Assembly: GCF_000212355.1 (NCBI RefSeq) | Contig: NC_015496.1 | Coordinates: forward strand, 1,240,001 to 1,304,000 | Source of the DNA: Dokdonia sp. 4H-3-7-5 | Lineage (GTDB): Bacteria; Bacteroidota; Bacteroidia; Flavobacteriales; Flavobacteriaceae | Length of the DNA stretch: 64,000 nt | Reading direction: 5' to 3' | In this document: one piece after another, positions 45,234 to 53,390 of the stretch | How the letters are laid out: every line of letters starts with the position of its first letter | Numbering within the stretch: the first letter of the stretch is position 1 | Program-made: the position numbers and the translations under genes | Notes under the pieces: model-generated | What the model saw: the letters and a program-made list of their open reading frames with translations, nothing else | Databases searched by the model: none | What the model was told of the DNA's origin: nothing

Positions 45234-45443
45234 TTAGCAACAACTTTTGTTTTGTTGAATTGGTGGACAAGGAACGGTTCCGTATGAGCAATACACGCAG
45301 CAATCTCCTTCCTTTGGTTTGAGAACTATTTTACAATCCTTACATTCATAAAAGAACTGACAGGCATTTGTTGGCATATTTTCTTCTTTTTTATAACCAC
45401 AGGCTGGGCAAGTGATTTCCGATTTAAATATGGTTTGCATCAA
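45234..45443 (-). CDS. GDCCVxC-domain small Cys-rich protein
   Basis: A 69-residue protein with ten Cys residues: TCPACGYKKE, FYECKDCKIVL, and the family signature GDCCVYCSYGTVPCPP with a C-terminal KSCC. Some members of this family carry selenocysteine; here the positions are Cys. The Cys pairs suggest metal or mercurial binding. It overlaps merTP by 20 nt and lies 11 nt upstream of the ZntA-type gene, so the three are co-expressed. Confidence 0.85.
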   Translation of the reverse strand: MMQTIFKSEITCPACGYKKEENMPTNACQFFYECKDCKIVLKPKEGDCCVYCSYGTVPCPPIQQNKSCC

Positions 45444-46032
45444 TTTTATTTTTATCAGTTACTTTATAACCTGTAGCATTAATTGCTTTCTCAATTTCCG
45501 TTTCGTTCGTTTTAGTTTTATCATACTTAATAATTGCGTTAGCATTTTCGTATGATGTTTTTGAATTTACAATTCCGTTGAGTTTATTTACTTCGTGGTT
45601 TACGTGTGCTTCACAACTGGCACAGGTCATACCGCTTATTTTATACTCTGTTGTTTTGATATTTGAGTTATTAACTATTATGATTTGTTTTTCGGTTTTT
45701 GGATATAACATACTTGAGTAGTATGGGAAAGCCAACATCACAATTGCAAATGCCGTTACAATACCTAAAAAGGTTTTTGAATACATAAATTTTGGTTTTT
45801 CATCCGTTTCACATTCGCAGTCTATTTCTTTTTCTGGTCTCAATTTTTGATACCAAGCAAACAGAAGAACTAATATTGTTAGCCCTATTAAGTAAGGTCT
45901 AAATGGTTCTATCCAAGAAAAAGTTGAAGCTACACCACTTGTTCCTGCAATTAATGCCAGAACAGGTGTGATACAACACAATGAAGCTGTGATTGCTGTT
46001 AGGATACTTGTAACCGCTAGTTTATTTTTCAT
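45424..46032 (-). CDS. merTP: MerTP-type fused mercuric transport protein
   Basis: 202 residues from the ATG at 46032. The MerT-like part has three membrane helices with the Cys-Cys pair SLCCITPVLAL and a second Cys cluster DCECETDE on the loop. A C-terminal HMA domain like MerP follows (ISGMTCASCEAHVNH). MerT/MerP move Hg(II) inward for reduction, but no merA or merR gene is nearby, so either the reductase is elsewhere or this copy serves another metal. The start at 46032 is preferred over an upstream ATG because the operator-like sequence lies between them. Confidence 0.85.
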   Translation of the reverse strand: MKNKLAVTSILTAITASLCCITPVLALIAGTSGVASTFSWIEPFRPYLIGLTILVLLFAWYQKLRPEKEIDCECETDEKPKFMYSKTFLGIVTAFAIVMLAFPYYSSMLYPKTEKQIIIVNNSNIKTTEYKISGMTCASCEAHVNHEVNKLNGIVNSKTSYENANAIIKYDKTKTNETEIEKAINATGYKVTDKNKIDANHI

Positions 46033-46052
46033 TTTAGTTAATTCGTTAAGTA

Positions 46053-46089
46053 CAAAAATGCAAAAAATAGTTGCGCAACTGTTGTGCAA
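46053..46089 (-). promoter_or_regulatory. Promoter/operator of the merTP-GDCCVxC-zntA cassette
   Basis: On the minus strand a -7-like CATTTTTG (46060-46053) lies about 20 nt before the merTP ATG. Upstream is AGTTGCGCAACT (46069-46080), a 12-bp palindrome, with a second near-copy TTGTGCAA one helical turn away (46082-46089). It would suit a metal-responsive repressor, possibly the Fur-family protein encoded just upstream. Confidence 0.5.
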
Positions 46090-46091
46090 TG

Positions 46092-46505
46092 TCAACTACT
46101 GCACTTTTCACAAACACCTGTCACAACAAGATTTACATCTTCGGCTACGTAGCCATCTGGAAGGTTGATGTGTGGTATTTTATGTTCTGTCAAGCAAACA
46201 GTTTCATCACAATTACTGCAATGAAAATGCAAGTGTAAATCTTGATCTATCTCGCAATTGCAACCTGGCTCACAAAGTGCGTACTTAGTGATACCGGTAC
46301 CATCTTCTATTTGGTGTACAATACCGTTCTCTTCAAAAGTTTTTAATGTTCTAAAGATGGTAGATCGTTCCGCTTTCGCGAAAGCGGTCTCTATATCAAG
46401 CAAAGCCAGTGCAATCTTTCGTTGAGCCAGATATTTGTAGATCAAAATGCGCATTGCGGTAGGACGCACCTTATGATCGCTCAATGTTTTTTCTATTTCA
46501 GTCAT
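46092..46505 (-). CDS. Fur-family metal-responsive transcription regulator
   Basis: 137 residues from the ATG at 46505 (MTEIEKTLSD); the longer frame overlaps the CDF gene more deeply. It has a winged helix (VRPTAMRILIYKYLAQ ... RSTIFRTLKTFEENGIV) and a C-terminal metal domain with HLHFHCSNCDETVC, CNCEID and a terminal CEKC. It has more Cys pairs than E. coli Fur, which fits a structural zinc site and perhaps a Zur-like or other metal sensor. A perfect palindrome copy encodes AFAKAERS directly before the recognition helix. It probably controls the adjacent metal-efflux genes. Confidence 0.85.
   Translation of the reverse strand: MTEIEKTLSDHKVRPTAMRILIYKYLAQRKIALALLDIETAFAKAERSTIFRTLKTFEENGIVHQIEDGTGITKYALCEPGCNCEIDQDLHLHFHCSNCDETVCLTEHKIPHINLPDGYVAEDVNLVVTGVCEKCSS
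46371..46386. repeat. Dispersed palindrome, perfect 16-bp copy
   Basis: CGCTTTCGCGAAAGCG, read as AFAKA just ahead of the recognition helix of the Fur-family regulator. Confidence 0.95.
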
Positions 46506-47139
46506 TTTTCGCGATGTTATAATTGATGTTTCTGGCTTTGTTGTAGGCTTCCCAGCCTTCTTTTGCCGCATAGGGCACGATAAGCAATGCTGCCACAGGG
46601 TCTGCCCACCACCAGCCTAACCAATTGACCAATAGTAAACCTATAAGTACGACCACGGTCTGGTACAAGCAAATAAAGGTATCCTTGGCATCGGCCAGTA
46701 AGGCAGGACTGTCCAGTTTCTTTCCATATTTTCTTTTGAAATAGATCAGGATAGGATTTACAACCAGGGAAACCAATAATATGATCAGTCCCATCGTACT
46801 CCAGTTTGCAGTTTCTTGATTTATAAGTTTTGTAATGGAGTCATACGAAATGAAAACACAGATGAGCGTAAATGAAATTGCAATTACATTAAGAGTAACT
46901 TTTTGTCTTCGTTTTACTTTTTCTTCATCAATACCTTTAATCTCGCCGTGTAGTCGCCAGCCTAATGTTCCCGCACTTACGACTTCAATTGTGCTGTCTA
47001 ATCCCCAACCAATCAATGCCGAACTATTGGCCGTAAATCCTGCTATAAGCGAGACCACTACTTCAATAGCATCATAAATAACGTTCCAAATCTGTAGTGT
47101 TCTGGCTTGTTTAAGATTATTTTTTCTTGTCTTATCCAT
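46498..47139 (-). CDS. Cation diffusion facilitator (CDF) family transporter
   Basis: A 213-residue inner-membrane metal/proton antiporter. About five to six helices are visible. The metal site motifs are STIEVVSA-type residues in GWGLDSTIEVVSAG and the second site LLADAKDTFICLY. It is shorter than typical CDFs and lacks the cytoplasmic C-terminal domain. It starts 5 nt after the RND adaptor gene and overlaps the Fur-family start by 8 nt. Confidence 0.85.
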   Translation of the reverse strand: MDKTRKNNLKQARTLQIWNVIYDAIEVVVSLIAGFTANSSALIGWGLDSTIEVVSAGTLGWRLHGEIKGIDEEKVKRRQKVTLNVIAISFTLICVFISYDSITKLINQETANWSTMGLIILLVSLVVNPILIYFKRKYGKKLDSPALLADAKDTFICLYQTVVVLIGLLLVNWLGWWWADPVAALLIVPYAAKEGWEAYNKARNINYNIAKND

Positions 47140-47144
47140 AGTAA

Positions 47145-48371
47145 TTAATGTTCGTGTTCAGTTTCTCCCTTTTTCATTTCTCCCATCAGGTAATAGGCAT
47201 TGTTGAATGCAAAACGTGTGTTAGGATCTGGGGTTTCAAAAAAGCGTATGGCTATCCAGTCGCCATCTTTCTCGCCTGTTGTAACCTCTACTGGTTTAAA
47301 ACTCCAAGCATCGCCTTCTTTTTGCGCTGTAAATACATAATTCTTTCCAGCTTCTGTAACTATGGCACTTTCAGGTAGTGCAGTAGTCTGTTGGTAATCA
47401 ACTTCAATTTTACCTTTTATATACATACCAGGGATAAGACCACCTCCTTTATTCTCAATTTCAGCGTGAACGTGAACCGCTTTTGGATCTTGCTCAAAAG
47501 TTTGACTAACCGAATAAATTTCGGCTTCCAGCTCTTTTCCTGGCCTCGATTGAATACTGAAACGTACTTTTTGGCCTTTCTTCACTTTGTCCACATCTTT
47601 TTCAAAAACCATTAAATCTGCGTGCACGTGGTCTGTATCTACTATTTGCATTAAGTTGGTCTGTGGCTCCACATATTGCCCAGTCTTTATAAATACTTTT
47701 TCTACGACACCTGCTATGGGACTGCGCAATGCCACACTCTGATAGATTGTACCATTGCGCACACCACTCGTATTGATGTTGTACTGTCGCAACTGCGCTT
47801 CAAGCCCTTTTACCATTGCGGTAGATGACTGATAGTCTGCCGTTGCTTTTTGGAAATTCATTCCTGATGCTACACCAGCTTCATAAAGTCTTTTTTGACG
47901 TTCATATTCCTGTTTCAGAAATTTACTATTGCTGTAAGCGTTCAAATAATCTGATTGAATCTGGATGATGCTGGGATGTGATAAATAAGCCACCGCTTGA
48001 TTCTTTTTGACTTCGTCTCCTTCTATAACCTCTATGGATGCCACATTTGCTCCTGCAAGCGCGGTAATATTTGCTTCGTTTTGCGGTGGTACTTCCAGCG
48101 TACCGTTTGCTTCTACATAACCACTCATATTGCGTTGCGCGAGCGTGTCAATTTCCATTTGTAAGGCATCAAACTGCTGTGCCGTGAGCATTACTTCTTG
48201 AGCTTCGCCTTCGTTAAGGTTTTCTTGACCGGTCTCACCCTCAGAATTGTTTTCTTCTGTATCAGAATGGGTGGCTTCATCGTGGCCATCTTCAGATTTT
48301 GTGTCGCCACAGCTGAGTAATGTCAATGCAAAAAACATTACGGTAATCGGTATATATTTTATCGTTTTCAT
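47145..48371 (-). CDS. czcB: RND efflux periplasmic adaptor (CzcB-type)
   Basis: A 408-residue lipoprotein (lipobox LLSCGD, Cys21) of the membrane fusion family. An acidic/His-containing N-terminal spacer (SEDGHDEATHSDTEEN) precedes the lipoyl-like halves (ANVASIEVIEGDEVKKNQAV and SPIAGVVEKVFIKTGQYVEP) flanking a helical hairpin, and a beta-barrel (VHADLMVFEKDVDKVKKGQ). The C-terminal HE(H) tail may bind metal. It links the inner-membrane pump to the outer-membrane channel. It lies 5 nt downstream of the CzcA-CzcC fusion gene. Confidence 0.9.
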   Translation of the reverse strand: MKTIKYIPITVMFFALTLLSCGDTKSEDGHDEATHSDTEENNSEGETGQENLNEGEAQEVMLTAQQFDALQMEIDTLAQRNMSGYVEANGTLEVPPQNEANITALAGANVASIEVIEGDEVKKNQAVAYLSHPSIIQIQSDYLNAYSNSKFLKQEYERQKRLYEAGVASGMNFQKATADYQSSTAMVKGLEAQLRQYNINTSGVRNGTIYQSVALRSPIAGVVEKVFIKTGQYVEPQTNLMQIVDTDHVHADLMVFEKDVDKVKKGQKVRFSIQSRPGKELEAEIYSVSQTFEQDPKAVHVHAEIENKGGGLIPGMYIKGKIEVDYQQTTALPESAIVTEAGKNYVFTAQKEGDAWSFKPVEVTTGEKDGDWIAIRFFETPDPNTRFAFNNAYYLMGEMKKGETEHEH

Positions 48372-48376
48372 CTTTT

Positions 48377-51300
48377 TTAGTTTTGGAAATATTGTAAATC
48401 AAACAGGGCTTCTAAATATTTATCAAGTGCATCGAGCGCGTCCATTTCGGTCTGTATGGCATCACGTATTATTTGCGTGAATGCTGCATAATCCAGCGCT
48501 CCTTCTTTGTATGCCAGCAATGCACCTTTGCGCTGGTCTATGGCAAGTGGCAAAGCTTCGGTTTTATAGAAAAACCAGGTATCCCGCCATCGTGCATAAT
48601 TTTGTTGTGCCTGTATGAATTGCGATTGTAGCTCACGCTGTTTAAAGGCTGCATTGGTTTCTGCAATCTGTGCATCGAGTTTAGCAGCCTTTGCACGACT
48701 ACGGACAGGTCCAGAAAACAGTGGTATGGAAATCCCAGCTTGATAGGTATAAAAACCACTATCGCCATTGACACGTTGCAGGCCACCTTGCAGATTAAAC
48801 TGGGGCAGTAAATTTGCCCTTGCTGCGTCATAGCTTGCTTGTGCTTCGTCTATACGCTTTCGCGAAAGCGATAACTCAGGATGATCATTCAATGTATTAT
48901 CAGACTCTAAAATTGAAATTTCACTAGCTCCCAATTCATCAGAAACGCCGTACATCGCATCTGGTGTCAACCAAAGGTTGAGCTTTTGCAAGGCGATGAA
49001 ATAGTCTGTTTCTGCCTGCTGAAACTTATTGTTAATTTGTAGTGCTTGATTGCGCGCAGCAGCATATTCCAGTCTTGAAATGGCTTCCACTTCATAATTG
49101 AGTTCTACAGATTGTGCAAACTGATCATAAATGCTGTCCAGTTCTCGGTACAAAACAAACTTCTTCTTTGCCTGAAAAGCTTCTGACCAGGCCTTTTTGA
49201 CTTCCCGTTCTATCTGGATTTCCGAAAGGTCAAGAGCTGTTTCGGCTAACTGGATGCGTTGTTGTTGCAAACGTTTTTTAGCACCTATTCCCAGTAGATC
49301 AATATTTTGTTGACCGATACCTATCAAGGTATAAATACCCTGACCATCTGCCACTTCTTCGCCACCCGTAAAGATCTGTATACTACCGAAGTCGTAGGCA
49401 TTGCCTGAGAGTGCATTCTGTCTTTCGATTTCGAGTTGGCTTGCTTTGAGTACAGGATAATTTTCTTTGGCAATTTCTACAGCTCGTGATAATGTGATGG
49501 GCGTGATGCTGTCCTTAGCAATGAGATCTTGCACAGGTGCTTGTGATTGTTGCGCTCTCCCTTCGACTGCGCTCTGGGCAGGCGCGAAAGCGGTGCCACC
49601 TAACATAAAACCAACTATCAAAATCGTAGTCAAGCCTTGCGGATTAAACGAACCAATCTTATTCTGCTCTTTGCGCTCGCGTCTCTTTTCTATAAAGGTA
49701 TATAGTACGGGAAGCACGACCAACGTGAGCAGCGTAGCTGTAAGCATTCCACCGATAACTACCGTAGCGAGCGGCTGTTGGACTTCTGCACCGGCCGATG
49801 TGGAAAATGCCATTGGTAAAAAGCCGAAAATATCAGTGGTGGCCGTGAGCATAATGGGACGAATACGTTCTTTAGTCCCTTGAAATATTCTATCCTTTAT
49901 ACTTATCACACCTTCTTCTTTTAAGGAATTAAATCGGTTTATAAGTACCAGTCCGTTAAGAACTGCAACACCAAATAGCACAATAAAGCCGACACCTGCC
50001 GAAATACTAAATGGCATATCCCGCAACCATAGGGCAAACACACCACCGATGGCCGCCAAGGGAATCGCTATGTAAATCATTAGCGATTGTGAAAAGGATT
50101 TTAAGGCAAAGTACAGCAGTATAAATATTAAAAACAGGGCGATGGGCACAACGATTATCAAACGATCCTTTGCGCTTTGTAGATTTTCAAACTCGCCACC
50201 ATAGGTAATATAATAGCCTGATGGCAAGTCCAGTTCTTCATCTAATTTTTGCTGAATATCTTTTACTACAGACTCCACATCCCTGCCTCGGGCATTTACA
50301 CCTACATACGTTCTTCTATACGTATTGTCACGTGAGATTTGCATAGGTCCAGGGACATATTCAATCTCGGCTATTTCGATAATGGGCACCTGACTACCAT
50401 CCTTAAGATCAATATACATATTGCGCAGGTCATCAATACTTTTTCTATGACTTTCATCAAATCGTACAACAAGATCAAATCGCTTTTCGCCTTCAAAGAT
50501 GACTCCAGCGGTTCCTCCAGCAAAAGCGGTACTTACGTAATCATTTACTTTTTGAATATTCAGTCCGTATTGCGCCATTTTATCACGCCTATATTTTACG
50601 GTCATCTGTGGTAATCCAGCAGTACGTTCTGCACTTACATCGCCAGCGCCAGGAACGGTTTGTATAATAGCCGCCATTTCCTGAACTTTTTCTGATAAAA
50701 CCTCTAAATCCTCGCCATACAGCTTTACAGCAATATCCTCTCTTACGCCTTCTAACAGCTCGTTAAATCTCAATTCAACCGGTTGGGTAAAAACTAAATT
50801 CACACCCACCAGTTCATCATCCAGTTTATCTCTTATAGCATCTATTAAACCTTCTTTAGTAGAAACTGTTGTCCACTCGTCCATATCCTTATTAAGGATA
50901 ATGTACATATCTGCAATATCCATAGGCATAGGATCTGTAGGAATATCTGCAACACCTATACGAGCAGTTACCGTCTTGATTTCAGGGAAACTTTCTAATA
51001 GGATGGTTTCTATTTTCTTGGAAACTTCAATAGATTCTGTTAGCGAACTTCCTGGTCTTATAAGTGCCTGCATTGCTAAATCTCCTTCATCAAGCTGTGG
51101 TACAAATTCTCCTCCCATATTAGAAAATATGAATCCAGCGATAACAAGTAGTACGGTAGCAGCTGATAAAACGATAAACTTCAGTTTAAGAGCACCTTTT
51201 AATAAAGGCATATATGCACTATGAATAGCACCTATGATTTTATCACTTATCTTTTCGAGCCTGCGCTCAAATTTGCCAAACCAATTTTTGGTGTTTTGTA

Positions 51301-52822
51301 CTGGTTTCATAAAAAGTGCTGCCATCATAGGAACGTACGTAAGACATAGAATGATGGCACCTATCATTGCAAACCCAAAGGTGTATGCCATAGGTTTAAA
51401 CATTTTACCTTCTACACCAGTAAGAAAAAGTATAGGTGTAAAAACAATGAGAATAATAATCTGTCCAAAGAACGCAGAACCCATCATCGTGCTTCCGGCA
51501 TCATAGGCAACTTTATCCATCACTCCTTGATTGAATTTTAGCTTACCAGACCTAATCCGTTTTTGGATCTCATACACCGTTCCTTCAATAATAATTACAG
51601 CACCATCTATGATGATTCCAAAATCTATTGCTCCCAGACTCATCAAGTTTGCCCATACATTAAACTGCTTCATAAGAATAAAGGCAAAAAGTAAGGACAA
51701 TGGTATCGTAGTAGCAGTTATGATTCCACCTCTTAAACTACCCAACAATAGGACAAGTGCAAAAATCACAATCAATGCACCTTCCAGAAGATTGGTTTTA
51801 ACTGTATCGGTGGTTCTTGCAATAAGCTCACTACGATCAATTATTGGGGCGATAGTCAGACCATCTGGTAGAGATTTTTCAATTTCTGCCATACGATCCT
51901 TTACATTTTGAATGACTGCATTAGGATTAGAGCCCTTGAGCATCATTATCATACCGCCCACAGCTTCTTTACCGTCTTGTGTAAAAGCACCATAGCGTAC
52001 TTGACTCCCAAAATGGACGCGCGTTGCCACGTCCCCAATAGTAATAGGAATGTTGCCCTCATTAATAATGGAAATATCCTTAATGTCTTCCAAAGAGCGA
52101 ATTAGACCTTCACCTCTTATAAAATTTGACATTTTATTTTTCTCTATATAAGCGCCACCAGTATTTACGTTGTTCTGTGAGAGAGCCTCATACACTTGTG
52201 AAATGCTGATACCCATACTGTTTAACTTCTCTGGATCGACAGCAACTTCGTACTGCTTAATGCTACCACCATATGAGTTAACTTCTACCACACCTTCCAG
52301 TAAAGTAAGTTGTCGTTTGATAACCCAGTCCTGGATGGTACGCAGTTCCATAGGCGAATATCTGTTTTCAAATCCTTTCCCTGGTTGAATTGTGTATTCA
52401 TAAATTTGGCCTAATCCTGTGGAAATGGGACCCATAGATGGACTTCCAAATTTTTCAGGTATAGATTCTCCAAGTTCGTTGAGTTTTTCCCCTACCAGTT
52501 GTCTAGGAAGATAGGTTCCCATATCGTCTTCAAAAACGATGGTTACTACAGAGAGCCCAAATCTTGAAATGGATCTAATTTCAGTAACACCAGGTAAATT
52601 ACCCATAGATAGCTCTACGGGATAGGTTACGAACTGTTCGATATCTTCCGTTCCCAGATTAGGCGATTGCGTGATGACCTGCACCTGATTATTTGTAATA
52701 TCTGGTACAGACCCAAGGTTTACTGTTGCCATTGACCAAATACCAACTCCTATAAGAGTCAACGTGAAAAGACCAATGATAAATTTGTTATTGATTGAAA
52801 AATCAATGATTCTATTAATCAT
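48377..52822 (-). CDS. czcA: Heavy-metal RND pump fused to an outer-membrane channel (CzcA-CzcC fusion)
   Basis: 1481 residues. The N-terminal 1040 or so form an HME-type RND pump: TM1 (FIIGLFTLTLIGVGIWSM), two large periplasmic loops, the proton-relay helix DFGIIIDGAVIIIEG of CzcA proteins, and an ending VLPVLYTFIEKRRERKE. A further membrane segment follows (LTTILIVGFMLGGTAFAP), then a TolC/CzcC-type factor of about 400 residues (ITLSRAVEIAKENYPVLKAS ... IDEAQASYDAARANLLPQF). The fusion joins inner-membrane pump and outer-membrane channel in one chain. This long form recurs in Bacteroidota. One full and one half palindrome copy lie in the TolC-like part. Confidence 0.93.
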   Translation of the reverse strand: MINRIIDFSINNKFIIGLFTLTLIGVGIWSMATVNLGSVPDITNNQVQVITQSPNLGTEDIEQFVTYPVELSMGNLPGVTEIRSISRFGLSVVTIVFEDDMGTYLPRQLVGEKLNELGESIPEKFGSPSMGPISTGLGQIYEYTIQPGKGFENRYSPMELRTIQDWVIKRQLTLLEGVVEVNSYGGSIKQYEVAVDPEKLNSMGISISQVYEALSQNNVNTGGAYIEKNKMSNFIRGEGLIRSLEDIKDISIINEGNIPITIGDVATRVHFGSQVRYGAFTQDGKEAVGGMIMMLKGSNPNAVIQNVKDRMAEIEKSLPDGLTIAPIIDRSELIARTTDTVKTNLLEGALIVIFALVLLLGSLRGGIITATTIPLSLLFAFILMKQFNVWANLMSLGAIDFGIIIDGAVIIIEGTVYEIQKRIRSGKLKFNQGVMDKVAYDAGSTMMGSAFFGQIIILIVFTPILFLTGVEGKMFKPMAYTFGFAMIGAIILCLTYVPMMAALFMKPVQNTKNWFGKFERRLEKISDKIIGAIHSAYMPLLKGALKLKFIVLSAATVLLVIAGFIFSNMGGEFVPQLDEGDLAMQALIRPGSSLTESIEVSKKIETILLESFPEIKTVTARIGVADIPTDPMPMDIADMYIILNKDMDEWTTVSTKEGLIDAIRDKLDDELVGVNLVFTQPVELRFNELLEGVREDIAVKLYGEDLEVLSEKVQEMAAIIQTVPGAGDVSAERTAGLPQMTVKYRRDKMAQYGLNIQKVNDYVSTAFAGGTAGVIFEGEKRFDLVVRFDESHRKSIDDLRNMYIDLKDGSQVPIIEIAEIEYVPGPMQISRDNTYRRTYVGVNARGRDVESVVKDIQQKLDEELDLPSGYYITYGGEFENLQSAKDRLIIVVPIALFLIFILLYFALKSFSQSLMIYIAIPLAAIGGVFALWLRDMPFSISAGVGFIVLFGVAVLNGLVLINRFNSLKEEGVISIKDRIFQGTKERIRPIMLTATTDIFGFLPMAFSTSAGAEVQQPLATVVIGGMLTATLLTLVVLPVLYTFIEKRRERKEQNKIGSFNPQGLTTILIVGFMLGGTAFAPAQSAVEGRAQQSQAPVQDLIAKDSITPITLSRAVEIAKENYPVLKASQLEIERQNALSGNAYDFGSIQIFTGGEEVADGQGIYTLIGIGQQNIDLLGIGAKKRLQQQRIQLAETALDLSEIQIEREVKKAWSEAFQAKKKFVLYRELDSIYDQFAQSVELNYEVEAISRLEYAAARNQALQINNKFQQAETDYFIALQKLNLWLTPDAMYGVSDELGASEISILESDNTLNDHPELSLSRKRIDEAQASYDAARANLLPQFNLQGGLQRVNGDSGFYTYQAGISIPLFSGPVRSRAKAAKLDAQIAETNAAFKQRELQSQFIQAQQNYARWRDTWFFYKTEALPLAIDQRKGALLAYKEGALDYAAFTQIIRDAIQTEMDALDALDKYLEALFDLQYFQN
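48855..48870. repeat. Dispersed palindrome, perfect 16-bp copy
   Basis: CGCTTTCGCGAAAGCG, read as LSRKR in the TolC-like part of the CzcA-CzcC fusion. Confidence 0.95.
49582..49592. repeat. Dispersed palindrome, half copy
   Basis: GCGCGAAAGCG: the right arm only, at the junction between the pump and the TolC-like part, read within TAFAPAQ. Confidence 0.5.
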
Positions 52823-52859
52823 AGATTAATGTATTAATTCAGTTAAAAAAATGAGTTTA

Positions 52860-52874
52860 CGCTTTCGCGAAAGC
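52860..52874. repeat. Dispersed palindrome, perfect core copy (intergenic)
   Basis: CGCTTTCGCGAAAGC in the 121-nt gap upstream of the CzcA-CzcC gene. Confidence 0.95.
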
Positions 52875-52943
52875 AAAAACATAGTTGAGTATTCCTATTA
52901 GGAAAACTTCAAAAAAGGATATAGTTGTCCTATTAAAACTGAA

Positions 52944-53339
52944 TTATGCCCGTGGTGGCTGGAAAAGAGATTCCAGATATCTGGAATTAAATTGATAAGA
53001 ATAATGTGAATATGTCGCTCTTTCTTTAAAAAGAAGAGGCTTTAAGGCTAACGCGTTAGAAGGCGTTAAAAAAACTGTAGGATGACAGCATTGATGGTGT
53101 GAATGTACTGGTACACTATCATCGTGCGAGCCGTCGTGATGGTCTTTATTATCTGCTTGATCACTGAAAATTACCTCTACTACATATTCATAAAAGGTAT
53201 CTCCACCATACTCTTTATGCATTTGATAATGTGATATAAAATGTGAGAATTTCTCTATTTGTTCACATATTTCCATATTGGCCGTTATTCCTTGAAAAAG
53301 GAATAACATTGACATTGATATAGAATAAAATGCTTTCAT
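52944..53339 (-). CDS. Small exported His-rich protein of the czc cluster
   Basis: 131 residues with a signal-like N terminus (MKAFYSISMSMLFLFQGI). The central His/Asp-rich stretch NKDHHDGSHDDSVPVHSHHQ followed by CCH is a likely metal-binding site in the periplasm. The last 40 residues end in FNSRYLESLFQPP. It is not a named family. Its place just upstream of czcA-czcB and its metal-ligand content suggest a metal buffer or sensor for the pump. Confidence 0.7.
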   Translation of the reverse strand: MKAFYSISMSMLFLFQGITANMEICEQIEKFSHFISHYQMHKEYGGDTFYEYVVEVIFSDQADNKDHHDGSHDDSVPVHSHHQCCHPTVFLTPSNALALKPLLFKERATYSHYSYQFNSRYLESLFQPPRA

Positions 53340-53347
53340 TAATTATA

Positions 53348-53355
53348 CAAAGATA
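53348..53355 (-). promoter_or_regulatory. -7 promoter element upstream of the czc cluster
   Basis: On the minus strand TATCTTTG, a full TAnnTTTG match, ending 8 nt before the His-rich gene's ATG. Transcripts would have a very short leader or none. Confidence 0.5.
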
Positions 53356-53390
53356 AAAGAATAATGATGCAATTGAGTTGCAAAGGGATT

